Below, piece by piece: positions 36,901 through 47,445 of a stretch of 64,000 nt of DNA. The stretch is from Phoronis australis (taxonomy: Eukaryota; Phoronida; Phoronidae), in contig NMRA01000009.1 in NCBI GenBank assembly GCA_002633005.1, positions 579,456-643,455 of the forward strand, in the 5' to 3' direction. Under the pieces are notes generated by a model that saw only the letters and a program-made list of their open reading frames with translations, made no database searches and was not told the DNA's origin. Made by a program: the position numbers and the translations under genes. Positions within the stretch are counted from its first letter, which is position 1. Every line of letters begins with the position of its first letter.

Positions 36901-39900
36901 GCTATTTTGAAAGTCAGCTATTGGGCACGGCTGACGATGTCAATGGTTGGGACAAAGTTCAGAATTCAAAATTGTAAGAGTTTGGGTTTTTAGATTTAAT
37001 ACAAAAGGTCATGCATTTTCTCTGAAATGAATCATCTGAACTAATGTTTTAACAATGCCTGCTGGCGGAACACGCTCTCTTTGATCTCTTGATCAAGAAA
37101 ACATGTAAACCTAGCAGCATGGTCAGGACACTGAGCTCACAATCAAGACCATGGTTTTGTAACGGATGTTAACATTCAGAACTTGCAAACCAACATAATT
37201 GGATGGTTATTGTAGCAGAGCCACTTGAAATTAAAGCCGTGTGCCAGACACGAGTCATGTATTTTTTTCCTTAATTCAACTCAGGCCTTCTGCCCTCAGT
37301 TCCAAGTAAACTTTACATTACAGAATTGTTTTGTTCAAGTATTTTAATAGCCCAATAGTATTTCTGTCACTCAGCACAGCACGGGAGGGAGATAAACTGC
37401 TCTTGGTTTCAAGTTGCTTAAGGCAAAAATAACAACCAAGACCTGCACAAAAGTAATAGTATTCACATGAGACACACTAATTAAAGAATTGAGTTTACAT
37501 TTAAAGATTATGCAGTTTCATATTCAGTTTCAAAGTACTTTCCCACAAAACAACACTATCAGAAGAAGATAGGAGTTGCAAAAAATACCAACTGGTATTA
37601 ACACTTACACAAAGTGATGACCTTCTTGAAATAATTGTTTGTTCAAGTGAAGACATGTTTAGGTTGTGTGAGAAATAATGACCCTTAATGACCCTTTTTG
37701 TCAGGATAATTTCTAATTAACATCTGTGACACCACTTGTGTTGACAATTTGTCTTGTGTTTATAATTCACCCTATTGGACCTTCAAAATGATATGAAAAC
37801 ACACTAAATAAGGCTAGATAACTTACAAGTGACAGCTGATTACTATACAAAGCAGACAAGAACTTGTGAGCACCAAATTACAGCAAAAAACTGACTGACA
37901 AATGTGTGTTTAGAAAATTTAAGAATTTTGAAGCCAAAACTGTGGGCTAATTCTTTAGCTTGGATATTCGTAATCTTTGATTTCCTTTATGCTCTCAAAT
38001 AACTTCAACAAAGCTCGATAGATATTGACATAATGCCATCATACTTCTGGCTGAAACTGCACATGAGAGCCAGAGAACATATTTTGGTCTGACTCAAACA
38101 TCTTGTTTCCATAAACACTGTGCTCCATTACCAAGGAGGAAATATTTCCTTTCAACTTGGGAGTTTTTATGACCTTAACAATCTTCAGAAGCTCTGATGT
38201 GCAGCATTCCTTGCCCAATACATTTACCATTTGCTCAAAGTATATTTATATTCCTGATCTTTAACATCAGCTGGCCTGACTTTTTGTTTACGAGTAAAGA
38301 ATAAAAACTAAAGTAATTCTTCACTTATGGCTGATAAGTGAAGTTCTGTTTTGTTAAATTTCTGCACAAAAGTAAAAATTAAGAACATTTTAATCAAGCA
38401 CGACTTGCAGAGTGGAGAGATGATAAAGCAATATATGCCCATGTTGTCATTAGTTACAAAAAGGTAATCAGCCACTGAAAAATTGAAAAATTAACATTTT
38501 AGCAATTATTTTTGTGTGAAATATGGGGTAAACAGAAAAGATAAATGTGACTCACCAAATGGACAGTAATTTAGGTACTATTTATTTATCTAATATTTCT
38601 GCACTATACTGTTTTTATCAAAAACTAAAGTTAATTTGGTAAGTACAAAAGACTTCTAGCTTAATTACGCACTTATGACAGCAGGGGGGCACTTATGACA
38701 GCAGGGGGGGGGGGGNATGCCAGCGGAACTCACAGCTCAATGTGGTCTTCCGATGAAAGTGAAAACATGAACCTCTTTCAAACTCAAAGTAACCAGGTCA
38801 TAACCCCACTCCATAACTCAATGATCAGTTTTAGGCATTGTAACTGACCTAGGTGTCAACACATGACTTTGATATTTCTTTCTGTTGTTGGCCTATGTAG
38901 AAATTGCTGTATGTAAAACAACATGTTTTCTTGAGCAACCAGATATGATATATCTATTGTCTGAATGGTTGTCAATAAAAGAACTAAATTAATCATCGCA
39001 GTCAAAATTAATTCACAATGGCACGTTTTAATAGACATGGTTAAATGTCCAGGTGTAATAAAACCAGTCAACAGGTAAGTAACATGTGGGTGAGTGTGTG
39101 GGAAAAAGAGTTCATTGACAATGCTGTGGCAGCATTAAACATCAATTATGGATGTAACTGACTTTAAGCCGACATACTTTATCACAGCCTAGGTTGAAGA
39201 AGAATATTTGCGGCCCTGTCTCCCAGTAACACAACTCCTGTCAGTGACCAGTGAAGGGCTACAATGTTGACCTTTCGTTTTACCTATCGTGGGAACTTCA
39301 CATTATTATCAAATTTTAACTGCGAAGTAATCAAGCAGAATTATTAAAGAAAAATTATCAGGCAGGAGCGACTACCACAAATACAGCGTTGGGGTCTTGT
39401 TTCTGATCACAGCACTGTAAGCAGAGACATTGACGCTGTTTTATTTAGTGTGTGCACTGTCCTTTCTATCACAAACATAAGTAAACAGTACCTGAGTTAC
39501 AAGAGTCTTTAAGTTCAAACAAAACTTAACACGGCAACCAAATAAATGCAATTGAAATGCCAAAAATAAATGTTTGCAATCCACCCTAGTTCCCACACAG
39601 GTATTCACAAGTAGGACTTCTCTTCCTTGAGCAAACAAACCTTAAAAGCTTGAAGTGGCGACAATAAAGTAATTGAAAAATTTGTCAAAACCAGAGGTAA
39701 ACGAAAAATGAAAGACAACAATGCAGCAACCATGTAATAAGACTACAGACTTGTGAGTTTGTATGGAGTTTGGTGAATTAAACTTGAGTCGTATTCAATG
39801 GAAAAACAGCTAGCAATTGAACTGGCCACAAAGCAGACCTTTGCAGGCAGTGAACTAGGTATGATTAGTTTTGTGAGTTCCAAAATTGTTGGTAGGCTAA

Positions 39901-42900
39901 CAAATGAGCTATTGATGTAGACTCTTTTAATCGGTGTAATGGACTATTGATGTAGACTCTTTTAATGGGTGCAAAGCAGATTGGAATATGGAGTCATAAA
40001 GGATAAATAATGAATAAGGAAATCAAAGTGTCCCCTAATGTTTACATACAGTCATATGATGTGCCAAGTATAGAACAAAGACAGCACTAAACATACTTAG
40101 CTTCACCCAAACCAACACTGAAAGGCTTCCATAGCTGGACCAAGAACATAACTGTTATTCAAACTGGTCTCATTGAAAAATTGTCATTTAGTGTAACCTG
40201 AATTGATCAGTTTGCCAAGGCGGCCATTCAAACACATTACATTTCAAGTGGGACCTCTACTTTGGAGATTTAATATCACTTTAGAGCTTTGAAAACCCTT
40301 AATCTGAACCTTGACTCCGAATTACTAATTTTAATGACCTACACAACACAACGTCTAGTGTCCTTTGAGTTGCTGTGACAGTCACAACATTGCAAACTTT
40401 CAGATCAATCTTAAGACTTTTAGGGTTCACAAGAGAACAAATAATTTGACAAGTAAAATAGCTGCTCTTTATCAAGCAGCAACGCATCACACTTACGGTG
40501 AATAAATGAAGACTAACTATTGTTGAAATATTATCCAGTTTCTAAACTAAGCCTGGTTTAAATAACCACGGCTTTGAGACGCCTGATAAAGTTTAAATAC
40601 AGGAAACGTGGCTGGTAAAAAACATGGCTCAACACGCATAACGTAAAAATAGAACATTTTTTACACACAAAAATCATTTGCTGAAGCTGCTATACAATGA
40701 GAGTTATGAAGATGTTCTAATATCTTAGAGTCCACTTACCCTCCATGGTATCTTTTGGTACTTTCTTAGACATCATCTCGAGATCGTAAGAAAATGAAAA
40801 CCGTCCTGTTGTGGCAGTGTTTGCACTAGCTTCAATAAATAGCATTATTTTTTCACCCTTTGCAACATCAAAGCATATCTCCTTTGCCATCGTTGAGTTA
40901 GCACCAGTTAATGTATTGACGACACTGAGTTTTGCATTAACTACGCGTGATATTTTCACTGTTGTATATTGAGCAGTAGCTGTATAGCAGGCTTGGAATG
41001 CCTCTGGAGATGCTGATAACTGCATGGTTATACGTAGAGCACCGTTTGGAGAGTTCCATGTCACCTCACCCTCTGAGCACTGGGCGAGAATATTCTTGAT
41101 ACCTGCCATCCGACTCTTATCATCCCTGCAAAAAATCATTAACATTGCCTTAATCCTTATGAACCTGAAACGTTTATTGCATAATTAAAAAACAACAACA
41201 AACTACAAGGAAAACTCATTTAAAATTGAACCCTCATTCGGTTGTTTAAGTTTAAATATGCCAGTTTACTCAATAGCACACCATCATGTGACATGCTAAT
41301 ATCTAGCATTGTGCAATGGCTAAGATTTTAGAATGTTCTTGGAGAATTAGTAATTTGCATCAATTATACCGCATAAAGATGTGGAATTTGGATAAGGAAG
41401 CAGATAGGATATTCAGAATGCAGACCATATGCTCAAAATAATCAAATTTTTATGTCTGTATTGTACGGTAAGTGACTAATCGACAGTGAAACTTTACTGA
41501 CATCAGAATGAGAAATGACAAACTCTCAGCAATAATGTAAGCTAGTGATACTATAGCATAATTATAGTGACAACTGTGGACCAAGTACCCTACAAAAACA
41601 CACACACACAACAGTGCGGGCAAATATTGCAGAATCAGAGAGGGCATTGTCATATACCAGGACGTGGCTGCTGACGACCTGTTGGACACTATTCTAATTT
41701 TCTGTTTCAATTGAACGTGACAGGCGCAAGCCAGCAACTTAAGATTGCTGCCTCAGAGGACTGTGTCTCCTTCCAACTTCTTGGGTTGTTTATGCTCCCT
41801 GTTTTATGAGTCTTACACTTCATTACCATGAGGCAAAGCCTACAGACAGATTATTTATCTTGATAGAATATTTTGCAATGCCTGACTGACCATAATAATA
41901 ACATGAGCAAGCCAGAGGGTTGATATGCACTCACTGTGTGCATCACATACAAAGCAAATATAAGAGATAATCACTATTGTACAGCTTCATTATAGGCATA
42001 TAGGCTTACATATGAACATATCTGTGAATGGGATGATTATAACCAGTGTTCAATCAACATCCCTGAACTCTACAACTGCAGTGTTTTTGTAAACATTTCC
42101 ATCCATTTCCAAGTGTCTGCACCAATCAAACAAGGCATCACCATACCAATTTCATTGCCACATGACACAAAGTCAACAGTCATCCTACCCCTAACTCAAA
42201 CAGCATCTTACTGCATATCTAACAACTACAGTTTCGTTTTCATTCTAAAATAACTTTTGTAAAACTGTTTACAATTTCTTTTTAACAGGACTTGTTTACT
42301 AAAGTGTGGTCTGCTCACTTGAGAATCTGTAAAACATTCTGTTGTTGATTTGGTTTTCCAAAAACTAGCGAGTTATTGATTGCAGAATAATTGCAGGACT
42401 GGCTGCAAGCACATGGTGTCACTCAAGCGTGGCAGAGATCAGTGAGATATGGTTATAGACTGTGGACCAGCTTGCACTTGATGAAAAAAACACCTGAAGA
42501 AGTTCTCCACAGATGGAGCTACAAACTTCACGTGTAAACAATACGTGTGACTGCATTCATTGGATCACTCAGTACAAGCCAGGTTACTGTTCAGTATTTT
42601 ATGCGACTATTTGACAAAAACTAGTAAGATATGACCAGCTTTAAAACAGAATGAATGCAGCTTATAAAACCTCAAGAGACCCAGAGAAATGCTCAGTTCT
42701 GCATTTGAAATGTGTGTACTTAGCATAGTTCATTACAAATCTTTGAAATCTAAAGTTACTATTAAGGGCTTTTCACACTAACTTCAACATGTCCATGTTT
42801 TGGGGAGTTGGGGTCAGTATGAATGGTTAACTTCGGTCCTAGATCGAAGTTGACTGCGACAGTCAATTAGCACGTCATATTTTCCCAGTACTACTTTGTG

Positions 42901-45900
42901 ATTACTTCGATGACAACAACGTCACCTATCATTTGCTTCGATAAATGTTAACTGCCGAAGCCGGTAAAACGGTTTAGTTAACTTCACAGTTTACACCGAC
43001 AATCTGCTCAGACCGAAGATAAGTCGGTACAAAAACGGCTTTTAAGCATAGAGATAATATGAACTACCGTGTCTGCTACATTTTGCAGTCTAGACAAATA
43101 ATCGTCCAGCAGGGCACTCAAACTACTACTTTAAGTAAGTCTGACATCTCACATGAGTTAGTGAATATGTTTGGGCAAAATGTTTTTATACAAGGCTTTT
43201 CATTGGCTTGGCTAAATATCACACTTTTGTTAACTAACTACCAATGCTTTTAGCGAACTGTGGGCCATTTATAAATAGCGCAGTGTTTCCATGCCTATAA
43301 CATACTGGGCGGCCAGTTACACTCCTTCTTCTTACCGCCACTCGTAAGTCATGTCCAAATCGACTGCCACATGGGGAAAACTTCACCGCCATGTAAAAAT
43401 CGCTAGCAAAAATAATGGCTAGTAATAATCAATATGCACAAGTCACACGGTTACCGTTACCGTTTGTGGATATAGTGGGAAATATAACTTGACATAAAAT
43501 TGGATTTGTCTACATGGACTAGATTATACAGGGTCTGCTATACTTGTAGAATGCATGAGACTGTACCAAATTACATCTAGTTCTTCAAATTTTGTGTAGG
43601 AAAGGCCCACCACCACCAACACACTCCCCGCCCACCAGAGGATCTCACTTCCCATATTCGCATGCAGCACTGAGTTCTAAATGCACTGCGACCATTCACC
43701 ACCATGCTCCTTTCAAAACCCAGGAGAACCAAATAACAAAAACTACTTTTAAATATCAGAAATGCATTGTGAAGTACAAATGGTTTATATAGTGGGATGT
43801 TAGTATATAACATGCTACAAAACTAGAAAGTGAACTATTAATATATTAAGAAATATGTGATACCACAAACGCCACCTTACATGGACAACCAGTCATTTTT
43901 TAAGCATCCTTAGAGTAGCTGAACAGAATTTTCTCTGTCACCAAGACAACATGCCCCAAGTTCAACTCCTTGTATATTGTGTATTATGTAATTTCAGATA
44001 CCATGTCTCATAGAACCATAGCCATCAATTTATGTATAAGAAAATTCTTTGAGGATAAACTTATGTGTATTGAAAATAAAAAGTGCAACCAGGAGAGAAG
44101 GAGACTATATTTCCTGAGCCTTTACAAAGCTGGACAACAAGTGTGACTCTATTTCCTAGGCCTCCTAGGCCATTACACAGCTGGACAACAAGTGTAGGAG
44201 GAAGTTACTTTGCAAGATGGGAACTTAAAGTCCTTCAATAATTGAAAACTTCTTACCAATAGAAAATATATCTTGAGTGTACAATTACAAAAACATGCTC
44301 ATTGAATCCTTGACACACTGAAAAGTGTCCTCCATTATCTCAGGTAGTCAGGGAAAACATGTCCTCCACTGATCAAAGCTATAATAGGATATTTAATAGT
44401 TTACTTAAAAGGGAATGTCTCAATAACAAGTATTCACTTTGTATCACTATCATTGTATACACTGTCTCATGATTTTCAGCTGCTCTCTGTAAAAACTCAA
44501 CCTCCCAGTACTAACAATGCAAAACAATTGTTAAAAATAAATTGAGCGTTGTTTATGGTGTCCAAGTGTTAGACAACAAATTATGATCTGAAATTCAAAA
44601 ATTTCAATAGGTGAGTGACACTGATGCATGAAGCGTAACAATGTATTGTGAAAGATGAAGATCACCTCCCAGCTGAGGCATTGTGTATGGTGTATCTGAG
44701 AGAAGTAACAGCCATGATGGGCCATGAAATAAGATCAAGAAGGGTATCAGGTACATGTCTACATTAACAATAGTAGTATAGACACTGCAGGTAAACATGA
44801 ACATTAATCTTGCCAAGGAAACAGGTAATGAGAATTATGAAATTCCCTTCTACTTTCAAAGACATAAATATAATAAAATTGATGTGGAAATTACTATGTT
44901 CTGAATTGTGTTGCACGTTTTCAATAAAGAGAAGAGATTGACTTGTAGTTTAGAGTGTTTACCATTAATTCTGGTGCCACTTAATTATGTACAGTAAAAA
45001 TTAAAAAATTGGGACTAAAACAATTGCTGAAATCGCCATATTTCAAATTTTCAGTAGCTTACCACATTGTTGCTGTTTGGGAATACCTATGCCACACAAA
45101 CTAAAACAGTAAAGTAAAATTTTCTGAAAAATTATGTTTTGTTAAGAAATTTGACAAAAATAAATTTTCACCTGTACATCATGTTGTGTCCCAAACTGAG
45201 GAATGTTTGCCGTACTATTTTTCCTGTAATTTGATAATAATTTGATAATAATTTGATAATACAACCATGGAATATGATTAAGTGTATTCTTAATTTTAGG
45301 CAATTGAAAACAAAAAGCATCAGAATATTGGTATTCGCTTCTGTACTATGGAAATTCTGTTTGAAATGTCTAGTGAAAGTCAAGCATTCCATGAATTCCT
45401 TCCATTTTAACAGAAAACTAAGGTCTCTACAGATAGAGATTCAAATAAACAGCTAAGGTATGATACATGTTTCTGTTACAATATACATACAATTAGACAC
45501 CCTCCATAAATAAATTAGGCAATCTTGCATTTTGAAGGTCTGGGCTTCAAACCTTCGTTGTAATTGTTTTTAACATCCAAATTGACAATTAATACTTTTT
45601 ATGTAAGTTGAGTCTTCTTATTCAAAAACAATTTTATTTGAAATTATGCAATAACCACGCAATTATCTCACACTATAAACTTCAAAGCTCAACACATAAT
45701 TTTTTGTACCTCATAAACAGAAGAGTGCAAAGAAAAAGTTGGACCTTGAACATCAATAACCGGACACTAAACCTTGAGCCTTCAAACAAATGACGTTTCT
45801 AAACTTAACCATACCCTTTGAAGAAATACATTTGACCTTTTGAAGCAGTTAGGAAGCATCAAAATGATTTACATAATTAAGACAATTAAAGTACAGTACC

Positions 45901-46625
45901 GTAGGTTTGACTTTACTTTAATTTAGACCCCCAAAATGCAAGATTACAATAATTTGATACAACATGACTAATGCACTGCAACTGATAATTCTCTAAAAAG
46001 ATACCAAATTAATGAAACTGATTAAATTCCAAATACCTTTAGAGAAGAAAAAAGACTCAAGATTTTTGGAGCTTTGACTAAGTTTATCACAAAAATTTAT
46101 AAATGAAAAATGTACTAAATTAGAATCAGCATAATACAGAATGACTGGTTAAGTCTAAGCACACATTTCAATTCCCAATCTGATCAGCAAATATTCCATG
46201 GTACACCTCTTGGGCAAAGGGCATTTAAACCTTCAACAAACAAAATTTGCACTTTTGCAAATCATGTGTGGTTCGTGTATTTGTGAACTTACCAACAATC
46301 TGCATCTGGCTGCAATAGTTCATTACATTAAAGACACACAGAAATAGTTGAATATCTGATCTACACCTAGCAGCTATAAAATGCATACAAAAGCTAAGTG
46401 CCTTGATGTCATATGTGACTCCTTTTACAACAGGTGGTTTCGAAAACGATGAGAAGCGATTATTATTTCAACTTAAATCACGGGAATTATTTTAAACTTT
46501 ACTTACCATATAGTTGTTCTGCATTGGTCCGAGTCTACCTGGGCTTCAACGCACATTTCGAAAAGTGTTACCAGCACGATCAAAGAACGGCCCAAGTCGG
46601 TGGCCATATTAGAGACCCACTTCAT
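24586..46625 (-). CDS. METRN: Meteorin / meteorin-like secreted protein (four coding exons, complete)
   Basis: A secreted factor of the meteorin family; vertebrate METRN acts on glia and axons, and METRNL is a myokine/cytokine (family knowledge). Exons, in transcript order: 46625-46507, 41125-40740, 32719-32663 and 24926-24586. Together they are 903 nt, 300 residues plus stop, close to the usual length of about 290-310. Residues 1 to about 28 form a signal peptide with the hydrophobic core SLIVLVTLF. The mature part has ten cysteines. Family landmarks in order are QCSEGEVTW, NGALRITM, ECRPCTDEEILDSFCSSDF, LLIRKVHHQKY, LKCGAHTGSGEFLITG and LQCAPRIEHWERI. It ends in an acidic tail (SSDEDTD). 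Splice phases 2, 1, 1 match across all junctions. An in-frame stop lies nine codons upstream of the chosen ATG; a second in-frame ATG at residue 7 has better context. Whether it is METRN or METRNL cannot be decided; it probably predates their split. It sits head-to-head with B3GNTL1. Confidence 0.93.
25157..25236. repeat. 24-bp tandem repeat, about 3.3 copies
   Basis: Tandem units of AAATTCTGAATCAGGACAGA plus GGGC with one AAG variant. Confidence 0.9.
26146..26337. repeat. 16-bp minisatellite, about 12 copies
   Basis: Tandem CAAGTTATGGTTATTG, with a CATG variant in two units. Open reading frames through it are artefacts. Confidence 0.95.
27870..29400. repeat. Dispersed repeat copy 1 (split, with amplified internal unit)
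   Basis: The left flank (TTTGATTAGGTTA, TTTTATCAGT, CTGACTATGCAGAC) and right parts (GCAGTGAAAATTTGC; then TGTTTATACCACTA, AGGTGGCGCTAAATGCC, GAAAGTCAGCTATTG) match 36530-36930 in order and on the same strand. An insertion of about 750 bp separates the two right-hand parts here. No coding capacity was seen. Confidence 0.75.
27991..28412. repeat. 38/39-bp minisatellite, about 11 copies, inside a dispersed repeat
   Basis: Units contain AATGTATGGGACATGATGTC and TATGGATATTTC and vary in length by single-base (TCTTC versus TCCTTC) and larger indels; one unit is about 5 bp shorter. A single copy of the same unit occurs at 36659-36696 in a second copy of the surrounding repeat. Confidence 0.95.
29898..30247. 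repeat. 50-bp minisatellite, 7 copies
   Basis: Units contain TCACTTTTAAATGTCCATGC and TTGAAGATAGCAAGTTTTTA with few substitutions. Confidence 0.95.
32663..32719 (-). CDS. METRN: Meteorin exon 3 (57 bp, CRPC motif)
   Basis: A microexon-sized exon between CGTATTTCCAG and GTGAGT. It encodes ECRPCTDEEILDSFCSSDF with split codons at both ends. It was located by family similarity to the CRPCSD...CTSDF segment of vertebrate meteorins. Its true frame differs from the longest open frame there. Confidence 0.93.
33304..33360. repeat. 15-bp tandem repeat, about 4 copies
   Basis: Tandem TGCAGTGAAGTTCA with one TTAAG variant. Confidence 0.9.
35754..35963. repeat. 69-bp tandem repeat, 3 copies
   Basis: Three practically identical units starting AAAGGCAATACAGGCCATCC and ending GTAATGGTTAAACAAAC. 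Confidence 0.95.
36077..36490. mobile_element. Non-autonomous element (MITE-like), copy A
   Basis: It matches 42768-43030 in opposite orientation, in order: ACCGGCTT, TAGGTGA, GTTGTTGTCATCGAAGTAAT, CACAAAG, GATCGAAGTTGAC, TTCACACT. A 30-bp array sits inside this copy only. No coding capacity. Exact ends and superfamily are not resolved. Confidence 0.65.
36165..36283. repeat. 30-bp minisatellite, 4 copies, inside MITE copy A
   Basis: Units contain GCACTGATGCATCGCGTGCA and CCACAAGG. The array is absent from the other copy of the element. Confidence 0.92.
36530..36940. repeat. Dispersed repeat copy 2 (uninterrupted, single internal unit)
   Basis: Contains TTGATTAGGTTATGTTGAC, TTTATCAGTGACAGC, one AATGTATGGGACATGTCTTC unit, GTGAAAATTTGCCG, TGTTTATACCACTA, AGGTGGCGCTGAACGCC and GAAAGTCAGCTATTG. 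It appears to be the ancestral arrangement relative to the copy at 27870-29400. Confidence 0.72.
38678..38716. other. Poly-G tract and assembly gap
   Basis: CACTTATGACAGCAGGGGGG occurs twice, the second time running into about 14 G and an N at 38716. This is probably a G-rich tandem array that could not be assembled. Confidence 0.7.
39910..39968. repeat. About 35-bp direct duplication
   Basis: Two copies of CTATTGATGTAGACTCTTTT followed by AATCGGTGT or AATGGGTGC. Confidence 0.85.
40740..41125 (-). CDS. METRN: Meteorin exon 2
   Basis: The acceptor on the - strand is TTTTTTGCAG and the donor is GTAAGT. The first base completes Trp (W-DDKSRMAG), which restores the C-x(n)-W start of the meteorin domain. 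Then come QCSEGEVTWNSPNGALRITM and three cysteines. The last base opens a split Glu codon. Confidence 0.92.
41126..46506 (-). other. Meteorin intron 1, 5.4 kb
   Basis: No exon was seen. It holds MITE copy B (42768-43030) and an AATTTGATAAT triplicate near 45226-45262. The rest is A-rich on the + strand. Confidence 0.7.
42768..43030. mobile_element. Non-autonomous element (MITE-like), copy B
   Basis: Starts near TTTCACACTAACTTCAAC and contains GATCGAAGTTGACTGCG, CTTTGTGATTACTTCGATGA and GCCGGTAAAACGG. It is the reverse complement of copy A at 36077-36490 over these blocks. Confidence 0.62.
46507..46625 (-). CDS. METRN: Meteorin exon 1 (signal peptide)
   Basis: ATG at 46625-46623; donor GTAAGT just below 46507. 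It encodes 39 codons plus two bases of a tryptophan codon: MKWVSNMATDLGRS, SLIVLVTLFEMCVEA, then QVDSDQCRTTI. Hydrophobic core plus a small residue before QVDSD fits signal peptidase cleavage. Confidence 0.88.
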
Positions 46626-47430
46626 CCTTAAATCTGTGGCATTTCCTTGTCAATTAAGTTCCCGAAATCTTAGTTCGGTATGAACAGAGTGTAGTCTGTT
46701 GTAATCCATGTTTTAGGAAATCGATATTACTCCTGGACTCTCACATGTTTGGTGTGAGATGAATAAGTAAACTGGTGAAAATAAACGTCACATAACTCCT
46801 CAATACACGACCCGTCAACCAAACCAAAGACTCTATTGACACTGATTGTAGTTAGACACGCGCGAAACTCAACATTAAGACGAGTCCATTGAACGTTTGG
46901 GGGCCCGCAAAGTTTGCTGCTCAATCAGGGACTGATTGGGTGCATGTTTGTCGCATTAAATAAGAAAAATTTCGTAAACAGCATTTCGAACTAACGGGTC
47001 TTTAAATCTTCTGGATCAGCATTTCCACAAAGGAGAGACCTGATACCATGAATATGAATAGTAATAACTTCTAACTTATAGTGTCGGGTACAACTAGGAA
47101 CCAGTACGTTGGCTAAAGACAGACGGATTCATGTAGCTTAGGTGCCTACAAGGTTAGCTCAGTGAATATTTTAGCGACAAGCTACAGCGTTAACGTGGGG
47201 GGTTGTTTTTGGGAGTCCAACTCCTACACTTAGCGACAGCAGGGGACTAGAGAAAAAGGCACTTTTAGCAAGACAAACCCACCCCTGTCAGCCGACGATC
47301 CCAACAACAAACTTTTCAAATCACGTGACCAAACTATTGGCAAGATGGCTGCCCCCACAACCTTGAATTCAATTATGTGAATGACTCCAACCTACCGGCT
47401 GCCACCTCTTTCTATGTCTCAAGAAAATTG
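46626..47430. promoter_or_regulatory. Head-to-head promoter region of meteorin and B3GNTL1
   Basis: Only 805 bp separate the two start codons, which point away from each other. The region is somewhat richer in CpG than the introns (for example CACGCGCGAAACTC near 46857). A CAAGATGGCTGC sequence at 47341-47352 matches the YY1 core (AAnATGGC), a motif often found at transcription starts. No TATA box was recognised. Shared bidirectional promoter function is inferred. Confidence 0.6.
47345..47380 (+). other. Upstream ORF in the B3GNTL1 leader (candidate)
   Basis: ATG in strong context (CAAGATGGC, A at -3 and G at +4) starts an 11-codon frame, MAAPTTLNSIM, that stops at TGA, 50 bp before the proposed B3GNTL1 start and in a different frame. 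If it lies in the transcript it should reduce downstream initiation. The same bases form the YY1-like core. Confidence 0.4.
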
Positions 47431-47445
47431 ATGATGATCGATGTG
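47431..47445 (+). CDS. B3GNTL1: B3GNTL1 exon 1 coding part (proposed start)
   Basis: ATGATGATCGATGTG, then GTAAGG. It encodes MMIDV and ends in phase 0, which joins directly to SIILPVHN of the next exon. The first ATG has weak context and the second (47434) a better one. It was chosen because it is the only nearby ATG whose frame meets a good donor in the required phase; cDNA could change it. Confidence 0.6.

Larger units (their letters stand above)
32720..40739 (-). other. Meteorin intron 2, 8.0 kb
   Basis: No exon was seen. It contains a 15-bp array (33304-33360), a 69-bp triplicate (35754-35963), a MITE copy with a 30-bp array (36077-36490), dispersed repeat copy 2 (36530-36940), an N gap at 38716 after a poly-G run, and a 35-bp duplicate at about 39910-39968. 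Confidence 0.7.

Noticed and set aside
43577-43813. Frames over a CCACCACCACC-rich segment
   Set aside because: Low-complexity sequence on both strands with no homology.
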